Source: Corticium candelabrum (taxonomy: Eukaryota > Porifera > Homoscleromorpha > Homosclerophorida > Plakinidae). Taken from it: DNA of 64,000 nucleotides. The stretch's first letter is position 1. The number at the start of each line of letters is the position of its first letter. The translations under genes and the position numbers were made by a program. Below, one piece after another: positions 1 through 12,593 of the stretch. The notes under the pieces were generated by a model that was not told where the DNA came from, ran no database searches, and worked only from the letters and a program-made list of their open reading frames with translations. The stretch covers positions 424,561-488,560 of the forward strand of contig NC_085093.1 of the NCBI RefSeq assembly GCF_963422355.1. Reading direction: 5' to 3'.

Positions 1-3000
1 AGACATTATTTCTCATGAAATAGTATCAACAAAAAAAACAGCCTTACTAGAGTCGAAAGATGATCAAAATAGTTAGGAGATCCATCAGGAAAATTAGGAA
101 CTTGAACCCACGTGGCAACCAATACCCATACTGCTGTAAATGAGTCATACTTGCTAAACATCCGAACATCAGCTGTAGCTCTTTGAATGTATGTAGAGTC
201 AACATCTCTATATACATTATAGTACACATCGCCATCTCTTCGCAAGTCAACATCCGACCAATAAGGTGCCACCACAGATGTAAACGTAAAACCAGGAAAC
301 ACACGAGGAAATGGATCAGCAAACGGTTGATCAAATGAGATGAGCCCGTTTGACGAAATCTACACAAACAAAAACCATCTCAAAGGTACTATCCAGTACT
401 GCAGTGCTCTCACTCTTACATAGACTGATTGGTGCTGGTGCACTTGACCAAATGGAAAGCACTCAATATTAATAGGTATTGGACCAAGAGAAAAGTCATC
501 AAGAGGAGGAAGAATAAAGTCATTCTGAGATGGACCGTATGAGTACAGATTACCAGCATCTGCAACACAAAAACAACAAAAACTTAGCTTATCGTACAAT
601 TACTCAAACCAGAAGTACTCGTACCTTCATCGCATAAAGGCCCCAAAAAGTATGCAGTACATATGCAGCTAAAACTACCAACCGTGTTGTGACAGGTACC
701 GTCATTGTTACAAGGAAACTCCAAACATTCATTCACATCTGACCATACAATAAAGCAAAAAGTAAACCCTACCATTTCATCGATATAAACTAGTATCACA
801 CCTTTGCACTGCGGAGTAACACCATTCCACATTCCATTTGTCATACAAACCAAAGAAGAGTTCCCTGATAACATAAAGCCTTCAATGCAACTGAAAAGAA
901 CTTCCACACCACACCCAGTATTATCAGAGCTCTTTGTGCCATCATACGGCGTCATTAACGGTGGGCAGTACACAACTACAATAATGCAAAATGATTAATG
1001 CTGCAAAGATACACAAAGTATGTAACTCTATTGCTCACATTCACAAGTAGGAACCTCATAGTCCCAATAAAAACCAGGCAAGCACGTCAAATAATCGATA
1101 CTGGACTCATAGCATTCATCACACACAACACCTACAGTTGTATTGCATGATGTCTTAGATGTTGACAATGACCCATTGTTAGGAGAAACTAGTTCTGGAC
1201 AGCGACCAACTAAACAAAATATAAATCATATACAATTACATACAATAATCTCAAGCAACAACAAGTAGATAAGTCACAATACCTTCACAAGAAGGTGGAT
1301 TTCCATCCCACTCTCCATTTGGCTGGCAGGTCAAGTTTGAGTGACCAACAAGAAAGTAGCAATCCTCACAACCAAAGTGCACGGTTGTATTGCAAACATT
1401 GTTGTTAGTAGATATACTGCCATGCATTGGACGATGCAGCACAGGGCAATTAATCACTATCACACGTATACTTCAAAAACAAAAAACATAAATTTGCCAA
1501 AAAACCTTACAGTGACATGGAGTTGGTGCAACAACTGTTGGTACTATAGTTGATGTAAGTAAAGTTGAAGGAACTGGAGTAAGTTCCAGCAAAGCTGATG
1601 TTTGAGAAACTGTCTGTAGAACAATAGTTGGTGAAATAACTACACTGACTGATCGTGATACACCCACAGATGGAGGAGGAGGTGGCGGCACAATTACAGA
1701 TAGTACTGAAGATATTGTCTGTGTTGGAGCAATTGTCGGTGAAGGAACCGAACTGACTGATACTGATACATCAACAGATGGAGGAGGAGGTGGCACAATT
1801 ATAGGTGGAGGTGAAGACACTGTAGGTGAAGGAACTACACTGACTGTTGGTGATACATCCACAGATGGAGGTGGTGGTGGTGGCACAATTACAGATGGTA
1901 CTGAAGATATTGTCTGTGTTGGAGCAATTGTTGGTGAAAGAATGGCACTGACTGATACTGATACATCAACAGATGGAGAAGGACGTGGCGACACAATTAT
2001 ACGTGGAGGTGTAGACACTGTTGGTGAAGGAACTACACTGACTGTTGGTGATACATCCACAGATGGAGGTGGTGGCGCAATTACAGATGGTACTGAAGAT
2101 ATTGTTTGTGTTGGAGCAATTGTTGGTGAAGGAACGGCACTGACTGATGATGATACATCAACAGATGGTGGAGGAGGTGGTGGTACAATTATAGGTGGAG
2201 GTGAAGACAACACTGTAGCTGAAGGAACTACACTGACTGTTGGCGATACATCCACAGATGAAGATGGTGGTGGTGGCACAATCACAGATGGAGGTGAAGA
2301 CACTGTTGGTGAAGGAACTACACTGACTGTTGGTGATACATCCACAGATGGAGGTGGTGATGGTGGCACAATCACAGGTGGAGGTGAAGACACTGTTGGT
2401 GAAGGAACTATGCTGACTGTTGGTGATACATCCACAGATGGAGGTGGTGGTGGTGGCACAATTACAGATGGAGGTGAAGACACTGTTGGTGAAGGAACTA
2501 CACTGACTGTCGGTGATACATCCACAGATGGAGATGGTGGTGGTGGCATAATCACAGATGGAGGTGAAGACACTGTTGGTGAAGGAACTACACTGACTGT
2601 TGGTGATACATCCACAGATGGAGGTGGCGGTGGTGGCACAATTACAGGTGGAGGTGAAGACACTGTTGGTGAAGGAACTACACTGACTGTTGGTGATACA
2701 TCCACAGATGGAGGTAGTGGTGGTGGCACAATCACAGATGGAGGTGAAGGAACTATGCTGACTGTTGGTGATATATCCACAGATGGAGGTGGTGATGGTG
2801 GCACAATCACAGGTGGAGGTGAAGATACTGTTGGTGAAGGAACTACACTGACTGTCGGTGATACATCCACAGATGGAGGTGGCGGTGGTGGCACAATTAC
2901 AGGTGGAGGTGAAGACACTGTTGGTGAAGGAACTACACTGACTGTTGGTGATACATCCACAGATGGAGGTGGTGGTGGTGGCACAATCACAGATGGAGGT

Positions 3001-3941
3001 GAAGGAACTATGCTGACTGTTGGTGATACATCCACAGATGGAGGTGGCGGTGGTGGCACAATTACAGATGGAGGTGAAGACACTGTTGGTGAAGGAACTA
3101 TGCTGACTGTTGGTGATACATCCACAGATGGAGGTGGCGATGATGGCACAATTACAGATGGAGGTGAAGACACTGTTGGTGAAGGAACTATGCTGACTGT
3201 TGGTGATACATCCACAGATGGAGGTGGTGGTGGTGGCACAATTACAGGTGGAGGTGAAGACACTGTTGGTGAAGGAACTACACTGACTGTTGGTGATACA
3301 TCCACAGATGGAGGTGGCGGTGGTGGCACAATCACAGATGGAGGTGAAGATACTGTTGGTGAAGGAACTACACTGACTGTTGGTGATACATCCACAGATG
3401 GAGGTGGCGGTGGTGGCACAATTACAGGTGGAGGTGAAGACACTGTTGGTGAAGGAACTACACTGACTGTTGGTGATACATCCACAGATGGAGGTGGTGG
3501 TGGTGGCACAATTACAGATGGAGGTGAAGGAACTACACTGACTGTTGGTGATACATCCACAGATGGAGGTGGCGGTGGTGGCACAATTACAGGTGGAGGT
3601 GAAGACACTGTTGGTGAAGGAACTACACTGACTGTTGGTGATACATCCACAGATGGAGGTGGCGGTGGTGGCACAATCACAGATGGAGGTGAAGATACTG
3701 TTGGTGAAGGAACTACACTGACTGTTGGTGATACATCCACAGATGGAGGTGGCGGTGGTGGCACAATTACAGATGGAGGTGAAGACACTGTTGGTGAAGG
3801 AACTATGCTGACTGTTGGTGATACATCCACAGATGGAGGTGGTGGTGGTGTCACAATTACAGGTGGAGGTGAAGACACTGTTGGTGAAGGAACTACACTG
3901 ACTGTTGGTGAAGATGTTGAAATTTCTACACAACGCATCAC
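1..3941 (-). CDS. Secreted/surface protein: proline-rich repeats, Sushi x3, EGF, NIDO (partial)
   Basis: The gene reads right to left and leaves the window at position 1. Exons I can place: proline-rich exon about 1511-3934, Sushi exons 1283-1456, 1039-1209 and 802-975, EGF exon 625-738 (DVNECLEFPCNNDGTC, a calcium-binding EGF start), then 420-559 and 48-359, which form a NIDO domain (GLISFDQPFADPFPR, VAPYWSDVDLRRDGDVYY). Sushi and EGF exons begin and end in phase 1, as in shuffled extracellular modules. The proline-rich exon probably starts at a splice acceptor near 3934 rather than at a start codon, and I could not find the upstream signal-peptide exon. NIDO plus Sushi plus EGF is typical of matrix-associated animal proteins; the proline/serine/threonine-rich stretch is probably an extended, O-glycosylated stalk. 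The function is unknown. Confidence 0.8.
1660..3930. repeat. Coding minisatellite, 90-bp unit, about 25 copies
   Basis: The repeat encodes a 30-residue unit of the form VPSPTVSSPP(P/S)VIV followed by PPPPPPSVDVSPTVSV on the minus strand. I count 25 units. At least three are 75 bp long and lack the same five residues (TVSSP-type). The copies nearest the Sushi domains (1660-2230) are divergent and include longer variants with IAPTQTISS, while those further upstream are nearly identical, so the array has been homogenised or expanded recently from that side. The unit length is a multiple of three, so other frames also stay open, which explains the long glycine/threonine-rich reading frame on the plus strand. 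Confidence 0.95.
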
Positions 3942-3959
3942 AAACCATCATGTTAGCAA

Positions 3960-5928
3960 TCCAGTACTGTAAAATGTTCCTACTTAAATCAGAGCTGAAC
4001 ACCATTCCAACTTCTGTATCAAAGATTAAGTATACTAATTAATTAAGTAATAGTATTATATTATTTTTATATTACTATTTCATTAATTAATAATTATAAT
4101 TAACAGTACTTATTGCATAACGTAAGTCTAATGTGACAACTGAGGTTCCAAAATACAGCCTGAAAGAGATTTTAGAACAGATCCTGAAAAACAAAAACAA
4201 ACAGCTAAGCTTGGATGCCCAGCCCCAGCCCCAAGATTGAGTTGGGCATCCAAGCTTAAAAACACAAAACATTTTTAATACCACATTTATAATCAACAGT
4301 ACATGGATATCTGTATTGTTGCCCTGCAACACATTGTTCCTACTATCAGACCACAGTGACACATACACATATACAAGCAAGTCAGGTTCAACCTACGTAA
4401 CCACTTCCCTTTCCTCTCTTTTACTTGAGTCTTTCCATGCTTTCTTTCAAACGTTTCTCCTCACAACCAAGATCACCATATTAGAAGACAACCAAAGTCG
4501 CTGAATCAAACTCACCACTTATCTGTTACAATTTATACCTAGCCCCATAGTCGTGTTCTTCTCTATGCGCGCATATGCGAGTGACATCGTCATCCTGTAA
4601 TGTTATTACAGAGCCGTTTCATGTTTATTAGAAAAACATTACCAAAGCCATGCTGGATTCGTGTAGGGGACCCATGTATGTAGCACCAAGCAGTGCCAAA
4701 TCATTGAAATGTGTATCTCGCACTACCATGCAGCCCAAAAAGGTTTCCCAAAATCAAATCTATGAACACAAGTACAATCACCACACCCTAACTATTATTA
4801 GTGTACATTACGCGCATGCAGTGTTCTCCAACTCGGTAGGCTACTACGTACTCTATTCTAGGAATGACAAAATAACGAAAACGAACAACTGCTGTCGTTC
4901 TGGACAACATCGCAGTTTACTCAGCTAGAATTCGCAGCAAAACTTGAACAACTTGTAAGCCGTTCGTTTGTACTTCGCGCACATAGGTTACTGAACCCGA
5001 CTCACATGCAGCTATGTGTCCTGCAACATACCCACAGCTCGCCTAGTCTTCGGTTTTCAACTTTTGCCTCTTCATACTGAGGAAGAGAGCGCCAGGTGTC
5101 GACCATCGCGTCGTAACAGACTCTGAATAAAAACATTCCAGGACACTCCACCTAGCAACGTCGAAACTGGATATGCGCAATGACCTACTGGTATTTACTA
5201 AATTTACACTGCGGCCCGCTGAGTTGAAATGAAGTGACGGTGGTAATGGATGCTTCTATTGGTGGTTGGGCAATCTGATTATAGCCACAAATGAAGACGC
5301 ACTACATGTACAGTCCCATGGCTGTGATTAATCTAGTACCACCTACATCCGTCTATTAACCCGCCCACATCCGGTTAGTCATCAAACCGGTCACAGTAAA
5401 ATAGCTCTACTAAAAAGCTCTACTTTAGTAGATATTCGATACCTTGCGAACATGATAATGAGCGCATGCGCAGAACGTTTGTTGAATTGGTCTACCGCGT
5501 TCGCACCTACTACTTCCGTGTACAAGAAGCCATCTGTTACACAATAATTATTGTAGACATCTCTGGCTGGTATAAGTATGCCATAATAAGTATGTCATAA
5601 TAAGTATGCCATACAGTAAGGCTGCTCGATAGGGTTTCAGTCATTTGGTCACCGCGAAAACTCTAGCTCCGAGGCGTAGTCTACTAGGGATATGTACGTA
5701 GGCATAACACCCAGAGCCATCTATAGCTCTTCAACACTGTACATTGTCCTACTGACGGAAATATTTTTAGGGTGTACTAGTGCCCGACAATCCATTCCAT
5801 GTCTCAGTCTAACTAAGGCCTTACCCTATTTGTTGCATGTCTGTTTCACATCACCCGCCCGCATCCGAACGACAGCGCCGCACTGATTTCACCATTACGC
5901 CACTAGTCATGTAATGCGCGTATGCATA
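3960..5928. other. Intergenic region, mostly featureless
   Basis: I see no convincing gene. It may contain undetected upstream exons of the minus-strand Sushi/NIDO gene. Structure seen: AT-rich stretch 4020-4110, a perfect hairpin at 4206-4258, and a 15-bp unit (ATAAGTATGCCATA type) repeated three times at 5572-5612. Confidence 0.5.
4206..4258. repeat. Perfect hairpin, 16-bp arms
   Basis: TAAGCTTGGATGCCCA at 4206-4221 is exactly complementary to 4243-4258, with a 21-nt C-rich loop. It could be a small terminal-inverted-repeat relic or an RNA hairpin. No flanking duplication is obvious. Confidence 0.8.
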
Positions 5929-6280
5929 TGTAGCAACTGTGTAGCGCACTAGTTACTTAGCGTACGTTAGTTGACGTCATTAGGTAGCGCCTATATAACT
6001 TGTGAATTTGCTAGACTAGCTTAGTATTGATCGTGTACCGTGTAGTACATACGTGTATTGTGTAGTACGGTGTATCGTCTACTTATGTAGAGCTTAGTTC
6101 AAGTTCACTACTTGGTGTACGTAGCACTTGCGTAAGGATTGATCAGTTGATCGTTCGAGTGTGTCCTATATACCAGTGCCTGCTTGGATTATATTACACG
6201 AGAGAGTGCAGTATAGCACGGATACGTCTAGACAGGAGTACAACGTATTTTATAGAACGTTGCGTCTGGACGGTGCTACA
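5929..6280 (+). repeat. 5' LTR of the Gypsy element
   Basis: Direct repeat of 12116-12463 with TGTAGC/GCTACA ends. A TATATAA-like box lies about 65 bp inside (GCGCCTATATAACTTG), a plausible core promoter. Confidence 0.95.
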
Positions 6281-9200
6281 TTTGGTGTCAGGAGTTCGGA
6301 TCTATCAGCGATACAGCAGCATTTTGCTGAAGTGATCGAGTACGGATCTGACAACGATAGGAGCATTTGCCGAAGTGATAGTAAGAAAGTGTCTTTGCTT
6401 GTACGTGTATACTATCGCATTACAGTGTGTACCGTTGATTTGAATTGCGGTACCTATATTTTGAATTGCGGTACCCATACTTTGAATTGCGTTATCGTTG
6501 CCCACAGTTGTGGTATACTGGTGCTTTGAATTGTGGTACGGTAACTAATGGCGCAGCAAGGACAGGAACAGGAACACCAGCAACCGCACAATCCGTGTTC
6601 TCTTGGAAGCCGGATAGTTTCTCTTCCCGATTCGTTTAGCGACAGTGATATCGAACAATGGCTGAAGAAGTTTGACTTGTGCGCGGATGCTAATGGCTGG
6701 AATACAGAAGACGGTGGGACTAAACAAAAGATCTTACCGACGTATCTGAAAGGACGTGCTTGGGTGGTTTACGATCGTCTTACCGCAGAGCAAAAAGATA
6801 CGTATGCACACTTGTGCACAGCTCTCAAGGGAGTGTTCTCACCACCAACGGCAGAACGGCGGCGACTGTCTACGCGACAATTCAAAGACCGCAACTGAAA
6901 AGCTGGTGAGCCTATGGAAGTCTACGCAGGAGAGCTGGAGCGACTGATTGACAAGGCGTACCCGGAACTGTCAGCCGCTATTCGGCAACAGCAGCTAACC
7001 GACAGATTTATAGAAGGCATGCCTGAATTCGTTCGTCATGAATTAGAACTCCACGCAGAAACCACGCTGGAAGCCACAATTACAAGGGCGAAAGAGTTGA
7101 TGCTGTTGCGTGATCGGCGTAAGACAACCGGAGGATTACAGGCGGTAGTTAATGCCGTCGATGAGAGATGTCCGCCACCTCCGTGGAAGTCAACAAAAGA
7201 CGAGTACATTACGAAGCTAGAGAAGAGACTGGAACAATTGGAGTTACAGCAACAACAACCAACGTCTCAAGGGCAACCTACTCAATCTGCATACCCAGTT
7301 GGACGACGTCCGGCTACCAAACCCGGAAGTGGTGAGCAATTGTGTTACAAGTGCAATAGGCCAGGACATCTGCAACGCGATTGTCCATTGTTGAGGTTCA
7401 CACAGCCACGCGGAGGAGGATGTTTTGTCTGTGGTAGACAAGGCCACATGGCTCGTGATTGTGACCAGAGACGTGACCGACGTGACCAACGATCTATGGC
7501 ATCATCAAGAGACATCGATCGCCGCGGTAACCACCTGCCCACAACAGGACAGACATCTAACCGAAACAGTCAAGGGAGGTTTTACCAGGTGAATGGCATG
7601 GCTAAATCGTTAGTGGTTTGCGGTACTGTGAATGGAATAGAGAGTCCGTGCCTTATTGATACTGGCGCGTCTGTATCGTTGGTCCCTATATCAATGGTGG
7701 TTGGAAAACTGCTACTTCCGTGTTTGGTTAATGTAGATTTACAGGCGGTCAACGGAACCAGGTTGCAGGTACTGGGGGAGGTCGATTTGCTGGTCGGTTT
7801 AGACCATTGGGTAGCTCCGCATCGTTTTATGGTTGTGCCCACAGATACAGGGCCCATATTGGGATCTGACTTTCTACTCCATCATGGAATGATAGTAGAT
7901 CTGAAACGAGGACGTCTGGATTGGATAGGAGGGTCTCTGCAACTCAAGAGAGATGTACCAGAAGAACGGAATGAAGATGTACAGAAGTGTAGTTTGGTTT
8001 TGGAGACACAAGTACAGACACCAGGGATGGAATGTGTGGTTACCATGACAACAATAATCAATAGTGATGGGCAGCAGTGTTCAACTACGACTACTCAAAT
8101 GCTGGAGCCAAACCAAACGCTAATGGACAGTACAGGTGCTTTGATTGCCAGAGTATTGGTTCCTGAATCAAGTACAAGAAGCCCAGTGCAGCTACTGTTT
8201 ATGCAAGGTTCAAGGTGTCTCAACAAGGGGACGGTATTGGGCACTCTTGTACCTGTTGATCAGTGTATTCAGACAGATTCTTGCTGTACTATTAACCCGA
8301 CCTCACATGAGAAGAAGGACGACTTCGAATTCCTCAAGCAGTTTGATTGGTCAGCAACTCGTTTGGCCCCAGGCGAGTGAGGCCTACTGGACAAGCTTGT
8401 GTTAGATAACAGAGAACTATTTTCTCAAGGAGACGGAGATGTGGGGAGATCCAACATCGTTCAACATGCCATACCAACCCAACAACATAATCCTGTCAAG
8501 CAACGACAATATCGGTTGCCGCAATCACTAAAGCCATTGGTGCAGCAACAAGTTCAAGGCATGTTACAAAATGGGATTATCACACCATCAGCTAGTCCTT
8601 GGTCCTCTCCTGTTATTTTAGTGCGAAAGAAGGATGGCAGTTATCGATTTTGTGTTGATTACCGGGCCTTAAACGGTATCACCATCAAGGATGCCTATCC
8701 ACTACCTCGAGTGAATGAGACACTAGATTCCCTGGGAGGAGCTCAATACTTCTCAACATTAGATTTGGCCAGCGGCTATTGGCAGGTTGAGGTTGACCCG
8801 AGTGACAGACCGAAAACAGCTTTTTCGACACCACAGGGCCATTTCGAATTTACAGTAATGCCGTTTGGGTTGTGCAATGCCCTTGCAACCTTCCAACGGC
8901 TAATGGAATATGTGCTAGCTGGACTACAGTGGGAACATTGCTTGGTTTACCTAGATGACATAATTGTTTTCTCAGAAACATTCAAGGAACATATCACTAG
9001 GCTCTCAGGAGTTTTTGATCGGCTACGCAATGCAGGCCTCAAGCTGAAGCCTAAGAAATGCTGTTTTGCGAGGTCAAGTGTCCAGTACCTAGGACACATC
9101 GTGTCTCGAAGAGGGTTAGAAGCAGAGAAAAGCAAGGTGCAAGCAGTTCGTGATTATCCAAGGCCTACAAATGCGACTGAGGTGAGCAGCTTTTTGGGGT

Positions 9201-11482
9201 TAGTAGGCTACTACAGACGGTTTGTACGGGGTTTTTCGACAATTGCAAACCCTCTGTTTAACCTAGAGCGACGTGCGACTCACTTTTACTGGGGTGAAGA
9301 CTGTGAGGCAGCCTTCAATGAGTTGAAAACAAAGCTGACTACTGCTCTCATTCTTGCGTTCCCCAAGTTCGATGTTCAATTCACTCTGACAACGGACGCA
9401 AGTAACCATGGTCTTGGTGCAATACTTTCTCAGAAGTATGAGGGGAAGGAGTATGTAGTTGCGTATGCCAGTAGGGTACTGCACAAAGCAGAGCTTAACT
9501 ACTCTACTATAGAGAAAGAAGCCCTTGCTTTGGTGTGGCAGTGGGACACTTCAGACCATATTTATTTGGAAGATCATTTGTGTTGATCACAGACCATTGT
9601 CCGTTAACGTGGCTCAAGACCATCAAGGAACCACGCGGACGTTTAGCAAGATGGTTATTGCACCTGAGTGAGTTTGACTGGTCCATCCAACATAGACCAG
9701 GTCGACAGAATACAAATGCAGATGCATTGTCTCGCCACACACCAATTGCACAGAAGGAGGAAGTCCAAGAAGGAACCACGCTCGATGATCGATTCGAAGA
9801 CATCTCGACACCCGTGGTTGAGTCAGCCAATGCTGTTGGACTATGCCCCACGTGGACAAGATCCGAATTGGCTGAGATGCAAGAGAACGACCCAGTCATT
9901 TCCCAAGTACTCCAGTATTTCCCTGATCATCCACCCGTACGAGGACCTTGGCGTACTAGTCAGCAGTTGTGTGCTTTTCGCAAAGTGTGGCACCAGCTCA
10001 AAATAGAAAATGGTATTTTGTACCGGTATCGACCACAAGCCCCAACTCAAGGAGGTGACGACAGTCCAAGACTGGTGGTCCCAAGATGCTTGATTCCCAA
10101 GGTGTTACATAGTCTGCACGACCAAGGTGGACACTTTGGCGTCGACAAGACAATAGACAAGGTCTCGGAGATTTGCTGGTGGCCAGGATACACTAAGGAC
10201 ATCCAGACCTATATTCACACGTGTCAACAGTGTGCCAGGAAGAAGCAGCCCAAGAATCCAATTCATGCTGACTTGCAATTGATTTCTATTGGAGGTCCAA
10301 TGGAAATGTTGGCCATGGATTTTGTTGGGCCACTACCAACAAGTAACAAGGGGAATAAATATATCCTAGTCATGGCCGACTACTACACCAAATGGGAGGA
10401 AGCATTCCCGCTTCCTGACCAACGAGCAGAATCAGTGGCAAAGGTTCTCGTCCAAGAAGTTATTTGTCGTTATGGAGTGCCCGCAATCATCCACAGTGAC
10501 AGAGGAGCAAATTTTGAAGGAAGGGTGATGCAAGAAGTCTGCAAGCTATTAGGGATGAAGAAGACTAGAACCACCTCTTATCATCCTCAATGTGATGGAC
10601 TAGTGGAGCGGATGAACAAAACGCTCATCGAGGCATTGTCAAAGTATGTTGAAGGGAACCAGACCGAGTAGGACGAGTGGCTACCTTTAGCACTCATGGG
10701 ATACAGAACCTCGAAACATGCATCCACTGGAGAAAGTCCACACGAGTTACTGTTTGGAAGAAAAGCACGACTTCCAATTGATGTAGAGCTTGATAAAGCA
10801 TTACCAGAGGAGCAATCTACAACACAATTTGGCAAAGATCTGAAAGCTAAACTACAAATAGCACAAGAAATAGTAAATGAAGAAACAACAAGAGCACAGC
10901 ACAGGCAAGCAAAAGTCTTTAACCAAAGGAATAAAGAGACAACAAAGTTCAGAGAAGGAGACTATGTGTGGCTGTACAGTCCGGCGGTTAAGAGAGGTCT
11001 ATCACCAAAGTTGTCAAAACCCTATTCTGGTCCGTTCAAGATCCTGAAGCTCCACAGTGACAACAATGTCTCTATTGTTCACACACAAGGAGGTCGACAG
11101 CAACGAGTCCATCTGAACAGATTAAGACACCACTACCGACGACCCATGGACTTGCAGGATCCAGAGATGATGTCAACTCAACAACAGAACAAGCAGACAA
11201 CTAAACGACGTTTTCCATTGCCTGATCGTAATGACCATGAGCGTGCGATGGGAGAACTGGGAATCCGTCACGAGATTGTTGAGCTGTCCGACGCAAGTAC
11301 ACCAGAGGTTGACAATGAAGTCGAGCAGCCGGAGCCAGAGCTTCAGATGGCACATCCGGTTCGTCCTTTTCGAAATCGGCGACCACCTGGCTGGATGAAC
11401 TAAGAAGAATATGAGTTAGACTTACCGTAGTGTTGTGTTGATTACTGTTACCTTGACTTTGACTCACGAGGACGTGTTTTAG

Positions 11483-12103
11483 AATAAAGTTGGATTTACA
11501 ATATGCAAACGCTTGAGCGTCGTGTCGCGTGCGTCGCGTCGCGTCGCGTCGCGTCACGTCGCGTAGTACAAATTCAAATTGTAAATGGTCTACGCGACGC
11601 GACGTTCGACGGACGCGACGCGACGCGTCCAAATAGAACCAAGTTCTATTTGAGCGTCGAATCGGAAGCTGTAGTCGCGTCGGAAGTAGCACCTTCATTT
11701 CGACCAATCACAGCCAACTATAAATGCATGTGTGGCTTCCGTGGGCAATGATTATTGATTTGGGCGCTGTACTCGACGTTGAGCGGTCTATAGATTGTGT
11801 AGGGAGCTGTCCTTGCTTGTGGATGATCAACTGCAAGACGTACAAAGACCTGCGTGCATGGGAGAACGCCTCGAAATTGATTTTGAGCAAGCTGGGGGTT
11901 CCGGCAGAGTTCTGCTAGTAGGAAATCGAAGCGCGAGTGGTCAGTTCAATAATTCAGGCAGCGACGTCTACGGCGCGCTGAAATCGTATTGTGAATGGTA
12001 CGACGCGTGTAACGCGATACGTGCCACTCCCACGCAAGACAACGTGACTGGACGCACGCGACGCGACGCTCAAGCGTTCCCATATCGTAAATCCAGCTTT
12101 ATT
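11483..12103. mobile_element. Non-autonomous DNA transposon with MADF-domain relic, nested in the LTR element
   Basis: The ends are about 50-bp imperfect inverted repeats: AATAAAGTTGGATTTAC on the left and the complement of AATAAAGCTGGATTTAC on the right, each running into AACGCTTGAGCGTCG and CGCGT-rich sequence. Inside, near 11800-11915, the plus strand reads CPCLWMINCKTYKD, then LRAWENASKLILSKLGVP, which is the signature of a MADF (Myb/SANT-like) domain. PIF/Harbinger elements encode a second, MADF/Myb-like protein, so this is probably a deleted PIF/Harbinger relative. The target duplication is not clear. The insertion lies between the end of pol and the polypurine tract. Confidence 0.75.
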
Positions 12104-12115
12104 AAGAGGGAGGAA

Positions 12116-12463
12116 TGTAGCAACTGTGTAGCGCACTAGTTACTTAGCGTACGTTAGTTGACGTCATTAGGTAGCGCCTATATAACTTGTGAATTTGCTA
12201 GACTAGCTTAGTATTGATCGTGTACCGTGTAGTACGTGTTTTGTGTAGTACGGTGTATCGTCTACTTATATAGAGCTTAGTTCAAGTTCACTACTTGGTG
12301 TACGTAGCACTTGCGTAAGGATTGATCAGTTGATCGTTCGAGTGTGTCCTATATACCAGTGCCTGCTTGGATTATATTACACGAGAGAGTGCAGTATAGC
12401 ACGGATACGTCTAGACAGGAGTACAACGTATTTTATAGAACGTTGCGTCTGGACGGTGCTACA
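12116..12463 (+). repeat. 3' LTR of the Gypsy element
   Basis: About 99% identical to 5929-6280 apart from one 4-bp gap. It is preceded directly by the polypurine tract. Confidence 0.95.
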
Positions 12464-12593
12464 CTTAGATGCCATACCGGTACGTCTGAACCATCTTCCG
12501 TGTCTCATTTTTTCTAATTGCGCGATGTCTGCTCTTCTTATCTACACGGTCTACTGTAAATCTTAGAAAGAAAGACCTTTCTCCGCCGCGGGG

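Larger units (their letters stand above)
5929..12463 (+). mobile_element. Ty3/Gypsy LTR retrotransposon (Metaviridae), young but broken
   Basis: The two LTRs (352 and 348 bp) start TGTAGC and end GCTACA and differ by about two substitutions and one 4-bp indel, so insertion was recent. A primer binding site (TGGTGTCAGGAGTTCGGAT) follows the 5' LTR and matches the 3' end expected of a tRNA-Leu. A purine tract (AAGAGGGAGGAA) precedes the 3' LTR. Parts in order: gag about 6.55-7.5 kb with two CCHC knuckles (CYKCNRPGHLQRDC, CFVCGRQGHMARDC), protease near 7.65 kb (LIDTGAS), reverse transcriptase about 8.5-9.2 kb (YLDDII), RNase H about 9.4-9.75 kb, integrase about 10.1-11.1 kb. There is no envelope. 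The coding region carries about three or four interruptions, so it is a recent fossil. A separate DNA element is nested between pol and the 3' LTR. I see no matching target duplication at the outer ends. Confidence 0.95.

Noticed and set aside
1660-3930. CRISPR-like regular repeats
   Set aside because: Units are contiguous 90-mers without unique spacers, in frame with an animal exon.
1942-3972. 676-codon glycine/threonine-rich open frame on the plus strand
   Set aside because: Antisense shadow of the 90-bp coding repeat; the unit is a multiple of three, so frames stay open. The minus frame is continuous with Sushi exons and has a good donor.
2158-4005. 615-codon second minus-strand frame rich in cysteine and threonine (TNSVFTSTCNCATT)
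   Set aside because: Another frame of the same repeat; it does not join the Sushi exon and shows no domain.
4650-5886. Short plus-strand frames in the region before the LTR element
   Set aside because: No domains, no splice-compatible neighbours, no codon bias visible.
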